64,000 nt of DNA. Source: Haloglomus salinum. Lineage in GTDB: Archaea > Halobacteriota > Halobacteria > Halobacteriales > Haloarculaceae. Location: positions 1,798,001 through 1,862,000 of the forward strand of contig NZ_CP101153.1 in NCBI RefSeq assembly GCF_024298825.1, in the 5' to 3' direction. Shown here in pieces: positions 45,090 to 53,828 of this stretch; within the stretch, counting starts at the first letter, position 1; each line of letters begins with the position of its first letter. The notes beneath the pieces are model-generated. The model was given only the letters and a program-made list of their open reading frames with translations, ran no database searches and was not told where the DNA came from. Both the position numbers and the translations under genes were made by a program.

Positions 45090-45198
45090 GAAAGCCCCCG
45101 CGGGCTGAGGGTCCCGCGGCTCGCTGCGGTCCTCGGGCGCCGGAGGCGCCCTGCGGTCCTTACTTCGCCGGGGCACCGCTCAGCCCGCGGCCCCTTTC
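45090..45198. repeat. Long inverted repeat with 20-base arms
   Basis: The arms 45090-45109 and 45179-45198 match as reverse complements at 17 of 20 positions (12 contiguous bases around CGCGGGCTGAG plus GAAAG/CTTTC at the ends). A smaller hairpin GGGCGCCGGAGGCGCCC lies in the loop. A transcript from either strand would fold into a strong branched structure. Confidence 0.65.
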
Positions 45199-45286
45199 AG
45201 TCCCGCCCGGGTCGGCGTTCCAGGGTCGTTTCGCACCGTGCTGGCTCGGTGCGTCGCTCCGTGGAACGAACAGCATCGGGTGGGAA

Positions 45287-45395
45287 TGGAAGGGGCTGGC
45301 CGCTCGACCCATCCCGGGCGACGCAAGCACCGCAGCGACCGCAGGGAGCGAGGAGCGCAGCGAGCCCCGGATGGTCGAGCGGGCAGGGGCTTCCA
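45287..45395. repeat. Imperfect long hairpin, dispersed repeat family copy 2
   Basis: Arms beginning TGGAAGGGGCTGGCCGCTCG and ending TCGAGCGGGCAGGGGCTTCC pair imperfectly. The interior GACGCAAGCACCGCAG (45320-45335) plus the GAGGAGCGCAGCGAGCC run matches the order of elements at 19616-19733. Confidence 0.6.
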
Positions 45396-45543
45396 ATACG
45401 GTTCAATTCGTGGTCGTCATCACTGAACCTCCCTGTAACTACACTCCTGGTACCTGTTCGCCAGAGGGGGTGCCCAACACTCGCTCCGTATTCGAACCGG
45501 GTAGCGGGCCAAACGCTCAAGCCGTCCGCCCACCCGTCCCTGG

Positions 45544-46911
45544 ATGATGCCGATTCTGGACGAGCTCTCGGGGTTCGAGTTCGAGGACGTGATGGAGGAC
45601 GTCTTCCGGAACCTCGGCTACGAGAACGTCCGGCAGGCCGCCAAGACCGCCGACGAGGGACGGGACATCGTCATGGAGGAGGTCGTCGACGGGACCCGCC
45701 GGAGTATCGTCGTCGAGTGCAAGCACACCGGCTCGGTCGGGCGGCCGGTCGTCCAGAAGCTCCACTCGGCCATCGCCACCCACGACTTCGACGGCCCGAA
45801 GCGCGGGATGGTCGTCACGACGGGCCGGTTCAGCGGCCCGGCCGAGGAGTACGCCGAGCGACTCGACGCGAACGACGACCCGTACCCCATCGAACTCGTC
45901 GACGGCCGCGACCTCCGCGAGCTGGCCGAGGAGGTCGGACTGGACCTGTACAACGGCCGTATCGAGGTGCTCTGTGACGAGACGCTCCGGCCGCGCGACC
46001 CGACCGGGACGGTCGACTCGCCGCTGTTCGAGGTCGTCCGCGACGTGGAGAACCTCTCGGTGGCGGACCTGCCACCGGCCGACCGGCGGGCGCACTTCCA
46101 GCCGGTCGTCGTCGTGTCCGCTCGCGTCCAGGCCACGTTCGAGACCTCCGTCGGCGTCGTCCACCGCGTCGACGAGGCCGACGCGATTGCCCTCCACGCC
46201 GGGCGGGGCGGCCCGACCCCCTGCTCGTCGGCGGTCGCACAGCTCGTCGCCAGCAACCTCTCGCAGGCGGTCGACCTGGACGAGGACGCGTTCGCGGAGA
46301 CGTTCGACGACCTCGTCGTCGACCGGTTCGGCCAGACCCAGACCGAGTACAAGGACTGGGCTGTCGACCGGTTCCGGCGCCGGCACACGACGACGGTCCG
46401 GTACACCGGCGACAACAACGTCACGTACACGAAGGAGTGCGAGCCCAGACAGTCCGATATCTCGGTCCAGTCGGTCACGCCCATCTACCTCCCGCAGGTC
46501 CGGTTCGGCGTGACGCTCGGCGAGTACACGCACGGCTACGAGGCCTACGTCGCCGGCCCCTCGCGGGTGACCGTCGAGGACGCGGTCCGGCGTTGCGTCC
46601 ACTGCGAGACGGATGCGAGTGACGAGACGTACACGTACTGCGCGAACTGCGGCAGCATCAACTGCGAGCGCCACACGAAGACCGAGCGGCTGGAGGGGAC
46701 CCCGGTCTGTACCGGCTGTTCGGTGACGGAGCAGTTCGCGTTCGCGACGAAGCACTTCTACGACGAGGCGAATCTCGAGACGTTCCGCGAGGAGTACGAG
46801 GCGATGGCGGTCCACGAGAAGGCGATGGAGAACCCGCCGCTGGTCGGTGGGGGCGCGGTCACGGCCGTCGTACTGGCCCTCACGCTGCTGGTGGTGACGG
46901 GGGTCATCTGA
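45544..46911 (+). CDS. Membrane-anchored Mrr-like restriction endonuclease
   Basis: 455 residues. The N-terminal 125 residues are an Mrr-type PD-(D/E)XK nuclease: GFEFEDVMEDVFRNLGYENV, DEGRDIVMEE and VVECKHTGSVGRPVVQKLHSAI supply the acid and ECK catalytic elements. A middle beta-rich domain of 220 residues is unrecognised. Then two zinc-binding knuckles (CVHCETDASDETYTYCANCG, CERHTKTERLEGTPVCTGC) and a C-terminal membrane helix. A membrane-tethered nuclease suggests action on incoming DNA, but self-DNA repair or a non-nuclease role is possible. Confidence 0.8.
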   Translation: MMPILDELSGFEFEDVMEDVFRNLGYENVRQAAKTADEGRDIVMEEVVDGTRRSIVVECKHTGSVGRPVVQKLHSAIATHDFDGPKRGMVVTTGRFSGPAEEYAERLDANDDPYPIELVDGRDLRELAEEVGLDLYNGRIEVLCDETLRPRDPTGTVDSPLFEVVRDVENLSVADLPPADRRAHFQPVVVVSARVQATFETSVGVVHRVDEADAIALHAGRGGPTPCSSAVAQLVASNLSQAVDLDEDAFAETFDDLVVDRFGQTQTEYKDWAVDRFRRRHTTTVRYTGDNNVTYTKECEPRQSDISVQSVTPIYLPQVRFGVTLGEYTHGYEAYVAGPSRVTVEDAVRRCVHCETDASDETYTYCANCGSINCERHTKTERLEGTPVCTGCSVTEQFAFATKHFYDEANLETFREEYEAMAVHEKAMENPPLVGGGAVTAVVLALTLLVVTGVI

Positions 46912-46999
46912 CGCCGGGCGCGGTCGTCACCCGTTCCGGTTCCGACTGCCCCCCGTTTCCGGTCGAACGGTTATGCTCCCCCCGCCCGACACACCGGGT

Positions 47000-48364
47000 A
47001 TGACCGACGAGGGCGCGGACGAGACGGGCGTCGTCACCGTCTTCCTGCGGAACAACTCCGACGTGCTCCTGTTCCGGCGGAGCGAGGCGGTCGGTTCCTA
47101 TAGCGGGCAGTGGGGGGCGGTCGCGGGGCACGCCGAGGGCGACCCCGAGGCGCTGGCGCGCGAGGAGCTTCGCGAGGAGACGGGCCTCGACCCCGACGAC
47201 TGCGCGTTCGTCCGGCGTGGCCCCTCGTTTCCCGTCGAGGACCCCGACCACGGCACCTGGCGCGTCAACCCGTTCCTGTTCGACTGCCCGACGCGCGAGG
47301 TGACGACGAACCGTGAGACGACCGAGCACGCGTGGGTCCAGCCGCCCGCGATACTGGACCGGGAGACGGTCCCGCGGCTGTGGGAGTCCTACCGGCGGGT
47401 CGCGCCCACGGTGGCGACCGTGCGCGAGGACCACGAGCACGGCTCCGAGTACGTCTCCCGGCGTGCAGTGGAGGTCCTCCGTGACGCTGCGGCGGCGCTG
47501 GACGCGGGCGTCGACGCGCCGGTCGACCTCCCCGACGCGGGGGGCGACTGGTCGCGGCTCGCGTCGCTCGCCGACGAGTTGCTGGCGGCCCGCCAGAGCA
47601 TGGCCGTCGTCGCGAACCGTGTGAACCGGGCGATGTGGCTGGCCGCCGGCGAGCACGATGTCGACGAGGCGTCGAGCGGCGACCCGGTCCGGTCGGCCGG
47701 GGCCGTGCAGACGGCGGCCGAGCACGTCCTCGCGAATCTCGACCCCGCCGGGCGCCGCCTCGTCGGTGAGGGCCGGCGGGCCAACTGGGGCGACGGCGTC
47801 GTGGCGACGCTCTCCCGGTCGGGGACCGTCCGGGAACTGCTGGGTCGGGTGGCCGCCAGGGTCGTCATCGCGGAGTCGCGCCCCGGCGGCGAGGGCCGGG
47901 CGGTCGCGCGTGACCTCGCGGACGCGCTCGTCGCGCCCGTCACGCTGTGTGCCGACACGGGCGTGGCGCACGCGCTCGACGCACGCGACGTGGATGCGGT
48001 GCTGGTCGGCGCGGACACGGTCCTGGCGGACGGGTCGGTCGTCAACAAGGTCGGCACGCGCACGCTGGCGAGCGCCGCTGCCGCGCAGGACGTGCCCGTC
48101 TACGTCGCGGCCCACACGGACAAGGTGGCGCCGCCCGGCCACGAGGCCGCCCTCGAACCCCGCGACCCGGCCGAGTTGCTGGACGGGGCCGACGCGTCCA
48201 GCGCGCCCGGTGCTCTCGATGTCGAGCACCCGACGTTCGACGTGACGCCGCCCACGCTGGTCGACGCCTACCTCACCGAGGAGGGGCTTCTCACCGCGGA
48301 CAGCGTCCCGACGGTGGCCGAGCGGGCCGCGGAGTGCGCAGACTGGCCGCGGCCCTCGGCGTAG
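47000..48364 (+). CDS. NUDIX hydrolase fused to eIF-2B-alpha-like (sugar-phosphate isomerase) domain
   Basis: 454 residues from the ATG giving MTDEGADETGVV. Residues 8-135 form a NUDIX domain whose box is GHAEGDPEALAREELREETGL, slightly shorter than the consensus but with the REExxEE metal ligands. Residues 190-454 resemble eIF2B-alpha/MtnA/ribose-1,5-bisphosphate isomerase: VVIAESRPGGEGRAVARDL, LVGADTVLADGSVVNKVGTRTLA and the ending DVTPPTLVDAYLTEEGLL. Fusion of a nucleotide-diphosphate hydrolase with an isomerase suggests salvage of a nucleotide-sugar or ribose phosphate. Confidence 0.85.
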   Translation: MTDEGADETGVVTVFLRNNSDVLLFRRSEAVGSYSGQWGAVAGHAEGDPEALAREELREETGLDPDDCAFVRRGPSFPVEDPDHGTWRVNPFLFDCPTREVTTNRETTEHAWVQPPAILDRETVPRLWESYRRVAPTVATVREDHEHGSEYVSRRAVEVLRDAAAALDAGVDAPVDLPDAGGDWSRLASLADELLAARQSMAVVANRVNRAMWLAAGEHDVDEASSGDPVRSAGAVQTAAEHVLANLDPAGRRLVGEGRRANWGDGVVATLSRSGTVRELLGRVAARVVIAESRPGGEGRAVARDLADALVAPVTLCADTGVAHALDARDVDAVLVGADTVLADGSVVNKVGTRTLASAAAAQDVPVYVAAHTDKVAPPGHEAALEPRDPAELLDGADASSAPGALDVEHPTFDVTPPTLVDAYLTEEGLLTADSVPTVAERAAECADWPRPSA

Positions 48365-48907
48365 TCAGTCACCCGCCGGCGGCGCGCCCTCCTCGTCGCC
48401 CGTGTACGGCTCCTCGATGTCCGCGTCACCCCCGAGCGCGGTGCCCATCGAGCGCGTCAGCAGGTCGAACGGGACGACCAGCGGCAGGAGTGCCAGCTCG
48501 ACCAGCCGGATGGGTCGCGCCACGACTGGCGCGTACCGCTCGGCGTTGCCCAGGCCGAACGACTTCGGGACGATTTCACCGAAGACGAGCACCACCGACC
48601 CCGCCACCAGCGTCGTGGCGGCCACAGCGACCCCGCCGGAGACGTACTGGGCCAGCAGGACGGTCACGATGCTCGACAGCGCGACGTTGACGAGGTTGTT
48701 GCCGACGAGCAGTGTCACGAGCAGGCGGTGGGGGTTCTCGCGGAGGGTCGCCAGCGCGCGGGCGTCGCCGTCGCCCGTTTCGGCCTGCGTATCGACCCAC
48801 TCCGACGACAGCGAGAAGACAGCGATCTCGCTGCTGGAGAAGAACGCGCTCAGCCCGAGGAGGACGACGATACTCGCGACACCGAGGGCGACGAGGGGGA
48901 CGGCCAT
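48365..48907 (-). CDS. DUF21 (CNNM-type) membrane protein without CBS domains
   Basis: 180 residues. Four hydrophobic segments and the CNNM signature are present: GLSAFFSSSEIAVFSLSSEWVD, HRLLVTLLVGNNLVNVALSSIV, VLVFGEIVPKSFGLGNAERYA. Full CNNM/CorC proteins add CBS and CorC domains; this one stops after the membrane part with a short acidic tail. Mg2+ or other cation transport is likely by family. Convergent with the NUDIX gene with no gap. Confidence 0.85.
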   Translation of the reverse strand: MAVPLVALGVASIVVLLGLSAFFSSSEIAVFSLSSEWVDTQAETGDGDARALATLRENPHRLLVTLLVGNNLVNVALSSIVTVLLAQYVSGGVAVAATTLVAGSVVLVFGEIVPKSFGLGNAERYAPVVARPIRLVELALLPLVVPFDLLTRSMGTALGGDADIEEPYTGDEEGAPPAGD

Positions 48908-49003
48908 ACGTGGCGGTCACCCGCCGGACAGAAGAACCGCCTGCCGACGGGCGTCCCGTGTCCGCGGGTCAATCCCTAAGTCACCGCCGGCCGCAGTCCC
49001 GGT

Positions 49004-49189
49004 ATGGACATCGACCTGGACGACATCGCGGGCGAGGGCGGCAACAAACTCAAGACCAGTCTCCCGGGCGTCGAGGTGACGACGCAGTTGAGCGACGCCG
49101 ATGCCGAGGAACTCGAGGCGCTCCACCGGCGGCAGCTCGAACTGGCCCTGGAGCACGCAGAGGAGGCGAAGGAAGCGACCCGGATGTAG
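49004..49189 (+). CDS. Small conserved-looking acidic helical protein
   Basis: 61 residues: MDIDLDDIAGEGGNKLKTSL, then PGVEVTTQLSDADAEELEAL and HRRQLELALEHAEEAKEATR. It is strongly acidic with a helical second half and reads like a haloarchaeal gene, with a proper start and codon use. No family is recognised. It lies between the DUF21 gene and copA and is possibly independent of both. Confidence 0.6.
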   Translation: MDIDLDDIAGEGGNKLKTSLPGVEVTTQLSDADAEELEALHRRQLELALEHAEEAKEATRM

Positions 49190-49297
49190 GTCGGCACCGC
49201 TCGCCGGCGACGAACGGCGCCGCCCCACGTCCAGGGGAACGAAACGGACGGCGACCGCCACTTTACTATCGAAGGTGAAGGGGCATCTGAACGAAAT

Positions 49298-49318
49298 AAT
49301 CGAAAGGGGAAACCGATT
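49298..49318. promoter_or_regulatory. Inverted repeat AATCG-N11-CGATT upstream of copA
   Basis: The repeat sits 27-47 bases before the copA ATG, inside a stretch rich in GAAAGGGGAAA. The place fits an operator or upstream promoter element for metal-controlled expression. No regulator gene is adjacent. Confidence 0.35.
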
Positions 49319-49344
49319 GAACGAGGGGACCGTATCACTACACA

Positions 49345-51966
49345 ATGAGCCAGCACCGAAGCCAGATAGACATCCAGGGGATGAGCTGTGCGAACTGCTC
49401 GCAGAGCATCGCCGACGCCGTCGAGGGGCTCGACGGGGTATCCGAGGCGAACATCAACTACGCTACCGACGAGGGGAGCGTCGCGTACGACCCGGAGACG
49501 GTCTCGCTGGGTCGTATCTTCGCGGCCATCGAGGACGCCGGGTACACGCCGGTCACCGAGTCCGCGAGCATCGCCATCACGGACATGTCGTGTGCGAACT
49601 GCTCGGAGACGGTCCAGGAGTCCCTCGAGCGGACGCCGGGCGTCGTCAGCGCCGACGTGAACTTCGCGACCGACGAGGCACAGGTCACGTACAACCCGGC
49701 GGAGGCGAGCCTCGCGGACTGCTACGCCGCCATCGAGGACGCCGGCTACTCGCCCGTCCGTGAGGACGATAGCGACGGCGGCGAGGAATCCAGCGCGGAC
49801 CGTCGCGACGCCGCTCGGAACGCGGAGATACGCAAGCAACTCCGGCTGACGCTGTTCGGTGCGGCGCTGGCGGCACCGATGCTGTTCTTCCTCGTCGAGA
49901 AGCTCCTGCTCGGCGGGACGGTCCTCCCCGACCGGATCTTCGGCATCGAGTTCGGCTGGGTCGAGTTCCTGCTCGCGACCCCCGTCCAGCTCGTGCTCGG
50001 CTGGCCGTTCTACCGGAACTCGTACAACGCGCTCGTGAAGAACCGGAGGGCGAACATGGACGTCCTCATCGCGCTGGGGTCGTCCACGGCGTACCTCTAC
50101 TCGGTCGTGGTCCTCCTCGACCTCCTCGCGAGCGAGGGGCTGTACTTCGATACGGCCGCGCTCATCCTCGTGTTCATCACGCTCGGGAACTACCTCGAGG
50201 CCCGCTCGAAGGGGCAGGCGGGCGCGGCGCTCCGGTCGCTGCTGGAGATGGAGGCCGACACCGCGACACTGGTCGAGGCGGACGGCACCGAGCGCGAGGT
50301 CTCCGTCGAGGAGGTCGCGGTCGGCGACCGGATGAAGGTCCGCCCGGGCGAGCAGATTCCCACCGACGGCGTGGTCGTCGACGGACAGAGCGCCGTCGAC
50401 GAGTCGATGGTCACCGGCGAGTCCGTCCCCGTCGAGAAGAGCGAGGGCGACGAGGTCGTCGGCTCCACCATCAACGAGAACGGCGTCCTCGTCGTCGAGG
50501 CGACGAAGGTCGGGAAGGACACGGCGCTCCAGCAGATCGTCCAGACCGTCAAGGAGGCCCAGTCCCGCCAGCCCGAGATACAGAACCTCGCCGACCGCAT
50601 CTCGGCGTACTTCGTCCCGGCGGTCATCCTCAACGCCGTGCTGTGGGCGGCCGTCTGGTTCCTGTTCCCCGAGACGCTCGCGGGCTTCGTCCGCGCGCTC
50701 CCGCTGTGGGGGCTGGTCGGCGGCGGCCCGGCGGCGCTGTCGGTCTTCGAGTTCGCGGTCGTCGTCTTCGCCAGCGCCGTCCTCATCGCCTGTCCCTGTG
50801 CGCTGGGGCTGGCGACGCCCGCCGCCACGATGGTCGGGACCACCATCGGCGCGCAGCACGGCGTCCTGTTCAAGGGCGGTGACATCCTCGAGCGCGCGAA
50901 GGACGTCGACACCGTCGTCTTCGACAAGACGGGCACGCTGACGAAGGGCGAGATGCGCCTCACGGACGTGGTCGCGGTCGGGCCCGAGGACCGGGCGGCG
51001 GCCGACGGCGGCGAGCCCGCTGCCGACGGTGGGCAGACGGTCGCCCGCGACCGCGTCGACGAGGACGAGGTGCTCCGGCTCGCGGCCAGCGCCGAGCGCG
51101 ACAGCGAGCACCCCCTCGCCCGCGCCATCGTCGAGGGGGCCGAGGAGCGCGGCCTCGAACTCGGTGACGCCGAGGCCTTCGAGAACGTGCCCGGGCAGGG
51201 TGTCCGGGCGACGGTCGACGGCGACGAGGTGCTGGTCGGGAACCGCAAGCTCCTGCAGGACGCCGGTATCGACCCCGCGCCCGCTGCGGAGACGATGGAG
51301 CGCCTCGAGAGCGAGGGCAAGACCGCGATGCTCGTTGCCCGACGACCCGCCGGCAGCGATGCCGGCGAACTGCTCGGGGTCGTCGCCGACGCCGACACGG
51401 TCAAGGAGAGCGCGAAGGACGCCGTCGCCCAGCTGCAGGACCGCGGCACCGACGTGATGATGATAACCGGCGACAACGAGCGGACCGCCCGCGCGGTCGC
51501 CGAGCAGGTCGGCATCGACCCCGCGAACGTCCGCGCCGGGGTGCTCCCCGAAGACAAGGCCGACGCGGTCGAGGCCATCCAGGAAGAGGACCGCAAGGCG
51601 ATGATGGTCGGCGACGGCGTCAACGACGCCCCGGCGCTGGCCGTGGCGCACGTCGGCTGTGCCATCGGCAGCGGGACGGACGTGGCTATCGAGGCCGCCG
51701 ACGTGACGCTGATGCGCGACGACCCACTCGACGTCGTGAAGGCTATCCGCATCAGCGAGGGGACGCTCGCGAAGATCAAGCAGAACCTGTTCTGGGCGCT
51801 GGGCTACAACACGGCGATGATTCCGCTGGCGTCGCTCGGCCTGCTCCAGCCCGTCCTCGCCGCCGGCGCGATGGCGTTCTCGTCGGTCTCGGTCCTGGCG
51901 AACAGCCTGCTGTTCCGGGAGTACACGCCGGACGAGGACTACGAACTGCTCGGCCGACTCCGGTGA
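49345..51966 (+). CDS. copA: Copper-exporting P1B-type ATPase with two heavy-metal-associated domains
   Basis: 873 residues. Two N-terminal HMA domains bind Cu(I) via CANC at Cys15/Cys18 and Cys83/Cys86. An Asp/Ser-rich linker leads to eight membrane helices. P-ATPase motifs are TGES ([11 protein letters not shown]), the metal-site CPC in [18 protein letters not shown], the phosphorylated Asp in [33 protein letters not shown] and [15 protein letters not shown] with two HMA domains is the Cu(I) class. It protects against excess copper. Confidence 0.96.
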   Translation: MSQHRSQIDIQGMSCANCSQSIADAVEGLDGVSEANINYATDEGSVAYDPETVSLGRIFAAIEDAGYTPVTESASIAITDMSCANCSETVQESLERTPGVVSADVNFATDEAQVTYNPAEASLADCYAAIEDAGYSPVREDDSDGGEESSADRRDAARNAEIRKQLRLTLFGAALAAPMLFFLVEKLLLGGTVLPDRIFGIEFGWVEFLLATPVQLVLGWPFYRNSYNALVKNRRANMDVLIALGSSTAYLYSVVVLLDLLASEGLYFDTAALILVFITLGNYLEARSKGQAGAALRSLLEMEADTATLVEADGTEREVSVEEVAVGDRMKVRPGEQIPTDGVVVDGQSAVDESMVTGESVPVEKSEGDEVVGSTINENGVLVVEATKVGKDTALQQIVQTVKEAQSRQPEIQNLADRISAYFVPAVILNAVLWAAVWFLFPETLAGFVRALPLWGLVGGGPAALSVFEFAVVVFASAVLIACPCALGLATPAATMVGTTIGAQHGVLFKGGDILERAKDVDTVVFDKTGTLTKGEMRLTDVVAVGPEDRAAADGGEPAADGGQTVARDRVDEDEVLRLAASAERDSEHPLARAIVEGAEERGLELGDAEAFENVPGQGVRATVDGDEVLVGNRKLLQDAGIDPAPAAETMERLESEGKTAMLVARRPAGSDAGELLGVVADADTVKESAKDAVAQLQDRGTDVMMITGDNERTARAVAEQVGIDPANVRAGVLPEDKADAVEAIQEEDRKAMMVGDGVNDAPALAVAHVGCAIGSGTDVAIEAADVTLMRDDPLDVVKAIRISEGTLAKIKQNLFWALGYNTAMIPLASLGLLQPVLAAGAMAFSSVSVLANSLLFREYTPDEDYELLGRLR

Positions 51967-52082
51967 TGGTGCCTCCGTAGCCGGAGTGGGTGCGATTTTT
52001 CACCTTCGGTGCAGTAGCGGTGGTGGCGGCGATGATGACGGTTACCCCCACCGTCTCCTGATTTCTACTAGTGGCTTCGCGA

Positions 52083-52595
52083 CTAATCGGCCTCGCAGAC
52101 ACAGACGCCTCCCTCGCGAATCTGGGCCACGACGTACTCGTGGACGCTCTCGGCGAGGGCTCGCATCGCCGTCGCCTGCTCCTCGGTCGGGCGGCGTCCG
52201 CCGTAGTAGCTATCCGTCCGATTCGTATCGTACAGCCGTCGGAGTCCCTCGGTCGTCTCCCTCGATAGCAGACCCAGGTCGGTCGCCCGGTCGTAACAGC
52301 GCGTGTGGTCGTGGAAGTCGTCCAGTTCGTCACCACCCTCCGCGAGCGCGAACGCCTCGACAGACCGTTCGGTCGCGCCGAAGCAGAGCTCCGTCGTCGC
52401 GGTGTACAACCCCGCTCCAGAGAGCCGCTCAACCGCAGTCAGCAGTCGACAGGCCTTGGTGAGTTGCGTCTTCCAGTCCGCGTCCGCATCGATACGTTCC
52501 TCGCGGGTTGGGATACCGTGCCCCTCCTCGTTGAACGCGTCGGTAGCCGCTGCGAGCGCGTCCACAATCGCTCCGGGGTCGGACGAATCACTCAT
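52083..52595 (-). CDS. HEPN-domain protein, probable toxin of MNT-HEPN pair
   Basis: 170 residues from the ATG giving MSDSSDPGAIVDAL; a GTG three codons upstream is an alternative. Helical throughout: WKTQLTKACRLLTAVERLSG, ATTELCFGATERSVEAFALAEG, HDHTRCYDRATDLGLLSRETTEGLRRLYDTNRTDSYYGG, MRALAESVHEYVV. This is the HEPN layout, although the classical RxxxxH is replaced by Arg-x6-His. Partner of the overlapping nucleotidyltransferase gene. RNase toxicity is expected from the family, not shown. Confidence 0.78.
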   Translation of the reverse strand: MSDSSDPGAIVDALAAATDAFNEEGHGIPTREERIDADADWKTQLTKACRLLTAVERLSGAGLYTATTELCFGATERSVEAFALAEGGDELDDFHDHTRCYDRATDLGLLSRETTEGLRRLYDTNRTDSYYGGRRPTEEQATAMRALAESVHEYVVAQIREGGVCVCEAD

Positions 52596-53280
52596 CCAGA
52601 TCACCGTGGAGGATCATCCCCTGGACCGTCTCGAACTTCTCGGTGCTGTGGAGGACGAGTCCATCGCTCAGTATCTCGCGGAGTTCGTCCGTGTATCCGG
52701 GAACCGCGGGAAGCGACTCGACATCGATCTCGTACTCGTACCGGCCGGTGTCGAACTCCCGCGCTTCGAGTGTCTGGCGGACATCGTTCGCGACCCGTTG
52801 TGCTGCCAGCCGGTCTTCCTCGACCAGCACCCACAGGTCGATGTCGCTCCGCCGGTCGGCTTCGCCCCGCGCGACGCTCCCGTAGAGGACTATTCCGACG
52901 AGGGCTTCCAGTTCGGTCCGTAGCTCGTCGACTGCCTCCCGTACCGGCGGCTGGAACTCCGCCTGCGGGATGTCCAGTATCGGATCATCCGGGCGGGACA
53001 GACGTTCGCGATTGATCCGGACCAATCGGGTGTTCCCCTCGCGTCGGTCCACGACGAGGTCGTTGGAGGCCAAGAGGTCGACTGCCTTCGAGACGCTGGT
53101 CCGGGAGTACTCCACGGCCGTCGCCAGGTCGGTAATGGAGAACTCGTCCGTGTGCTGTCGTGATAAAAAGTATAGAACCGCGTGTGCGGTCTCGCTTCCG
53201 AATATACGGGTATCCTGTGCGGGGATGTCGAGGGAGATTCGGGTCCTCCCACCGGACTGTGTGTTCGAGTTCGTTACCAT
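52588..53280 (-). CDS. MNT-type nucleotidyltransferase with N-terminal winged helix, antitoxin
   Basis: 230 residues from the ATG giving MVTNSNTQSGGRTRI, about 30 bases after a TATAAG box. Residues 25-95 are a winged helix (FSITDLATAVEYSRTSVSKAVDLLASNDLVVDRREGNTR). Residues 120-170 hold the minimal nucleotidyltransferase signature YGSVARGEADRRSDIDLWVL. In MNT-HEPN systems the transferase AMPylates and silences the HEPN toxin. The attached DNA-binding domain suggests it also represses the operon. Its stop overlaps the HEPN start by 8 bases. Confidence 0.86.
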   Translation of the reverse strand: MVTNSNTQSGGRTRISLDIPAQDTRIFGSETAHAVLYFLSRQHTDEFSITDLATAVEYSRTSVSKAVDLLASNDLVVDRREGNTRLVRINRERLSRPDDPILDIPQAEFQPPVREAVDELRTELEALVGIVLYGSVARGEADRRSDIDLWVLVEEDRLAAQRVANDVRQTLEAREFDTGRYEYEIDVESLPAVPGYTDELREILSDGLVLHSTEKFETVQGMILHGDLDE

Positions 53281-53359
53281 AGATAGGCTTCGTGCCTCTA
53301 TCCACTTATAGTTCATATGCATAACGGGAAGCCTTTATGAGTACTTGTGCCATCTCGGA

Positions 53360-53488
53360 CTACGAGAGCGGTTCGAAGGTACGGCCCGGGCGGGGTTCAC
53401 GGATGTCCCCGTAGCACACGGGTCGCTCGAGGAGATCCGGTCGGTCGACGATCGCGAGGTTCAGGAATGATGAGGTGTCGGCGACGAC
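53360..53488 (-). pseudogene. Remnant of a DUF3368 PIN-domain toxin
   Basis: Read on the minus strand this gives VVADTSSFLNLAIVDRPDLL and then ER, the unmistakable start of DUF3368 PIN proteins with the first catalytic Asp. It then reads YGDI-E-PRPGRTFEPLS, a mutated version of a YGxIxVPxAVxxEL strand, and meets a stop at 53360-53362. The in-frame start codon is missing (GGA in its place) and no more of the domain follows. It is a dead toxin beside a live-looking antitoxin gene. Confidence 0.7.
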
Positions 53489-53492
53489 TCCG

Positions 53493-53738
53493 TCACTGGG
53501 CGTACTCGATGTCCTCGGCGAGTTCTGTCTCGTCGTAGTGCTGTGGGACCTCGCGCTCGCCGAGGAGCTCTTGGAACTCCTGTGCCGACAGCCCGGCCAG
53601 GGCCCGCGCCTTCCCGAGCGAGAGTACGTCCTGCGCGTACAGCGACACTGCCAGCTCCCGCTTCAGAACCGCGGAGCGCTCCCCATCGGGGAGCTGGATC
53701 GCCTCGTACACCTCGTCGTCGATCTCGATGGTCGCCAC
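53493..53738 (-). CDS. UPF0175-family antitoxin
   Basis: 81 residues with a GTG start. MATIEIDDEVYEAIQLPDGE, then LKRELAVSLYAQDVLSLGKARALAGLSAQEFQELLGEREV is the UPF0175 pattern (a helix-turn-helix after a short beta strand). These are antitoxins of DUF3368 PIN toxins and lie just upstream of them. Here the toxin is a stub, so the antitoxin is an orphan that may protect against related toxins elsewhere. Confidence 0.82.
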   Translation of the reverse strand: MATIEIDDEVYEAIQLPDGERSAVLKRELAVSLYAQDVLSLGKARALAGLSAQEFQELLGEREVPQHYDETELAEDIEYAQ

Positions 53739-53828
53739 AGTCGATGTGGGACGACACCGTTATTGAGTATTTGGCCGGTGAACGCCGACGGGAAGCGGTT
53801 TCACGACGGCGGTCCCAGGCCCGGGCGT

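Larger units (their letters stand above)
44942..45543. other. Gene-free region with two long imperfect hairpins
   Basis: About 600 bases between the phosphoesterase and the Mrr-like gene. It contains the hairpin at 45090-45198 and the repeat-family member at 45287-45395. No coding frame in it has sensible haloarchaeal composition. The last 100 bases should hold the Mrr-like gene promoter. Confidence 0.55.

Noticed and set aside
48976-51651. Minus-strand open frame of 891 codons
   Set aside because: It lies opposite copA and the small upstream gene, and its translation is repetitive Arg/Leu/Asp/Val-rich shadow sequence.
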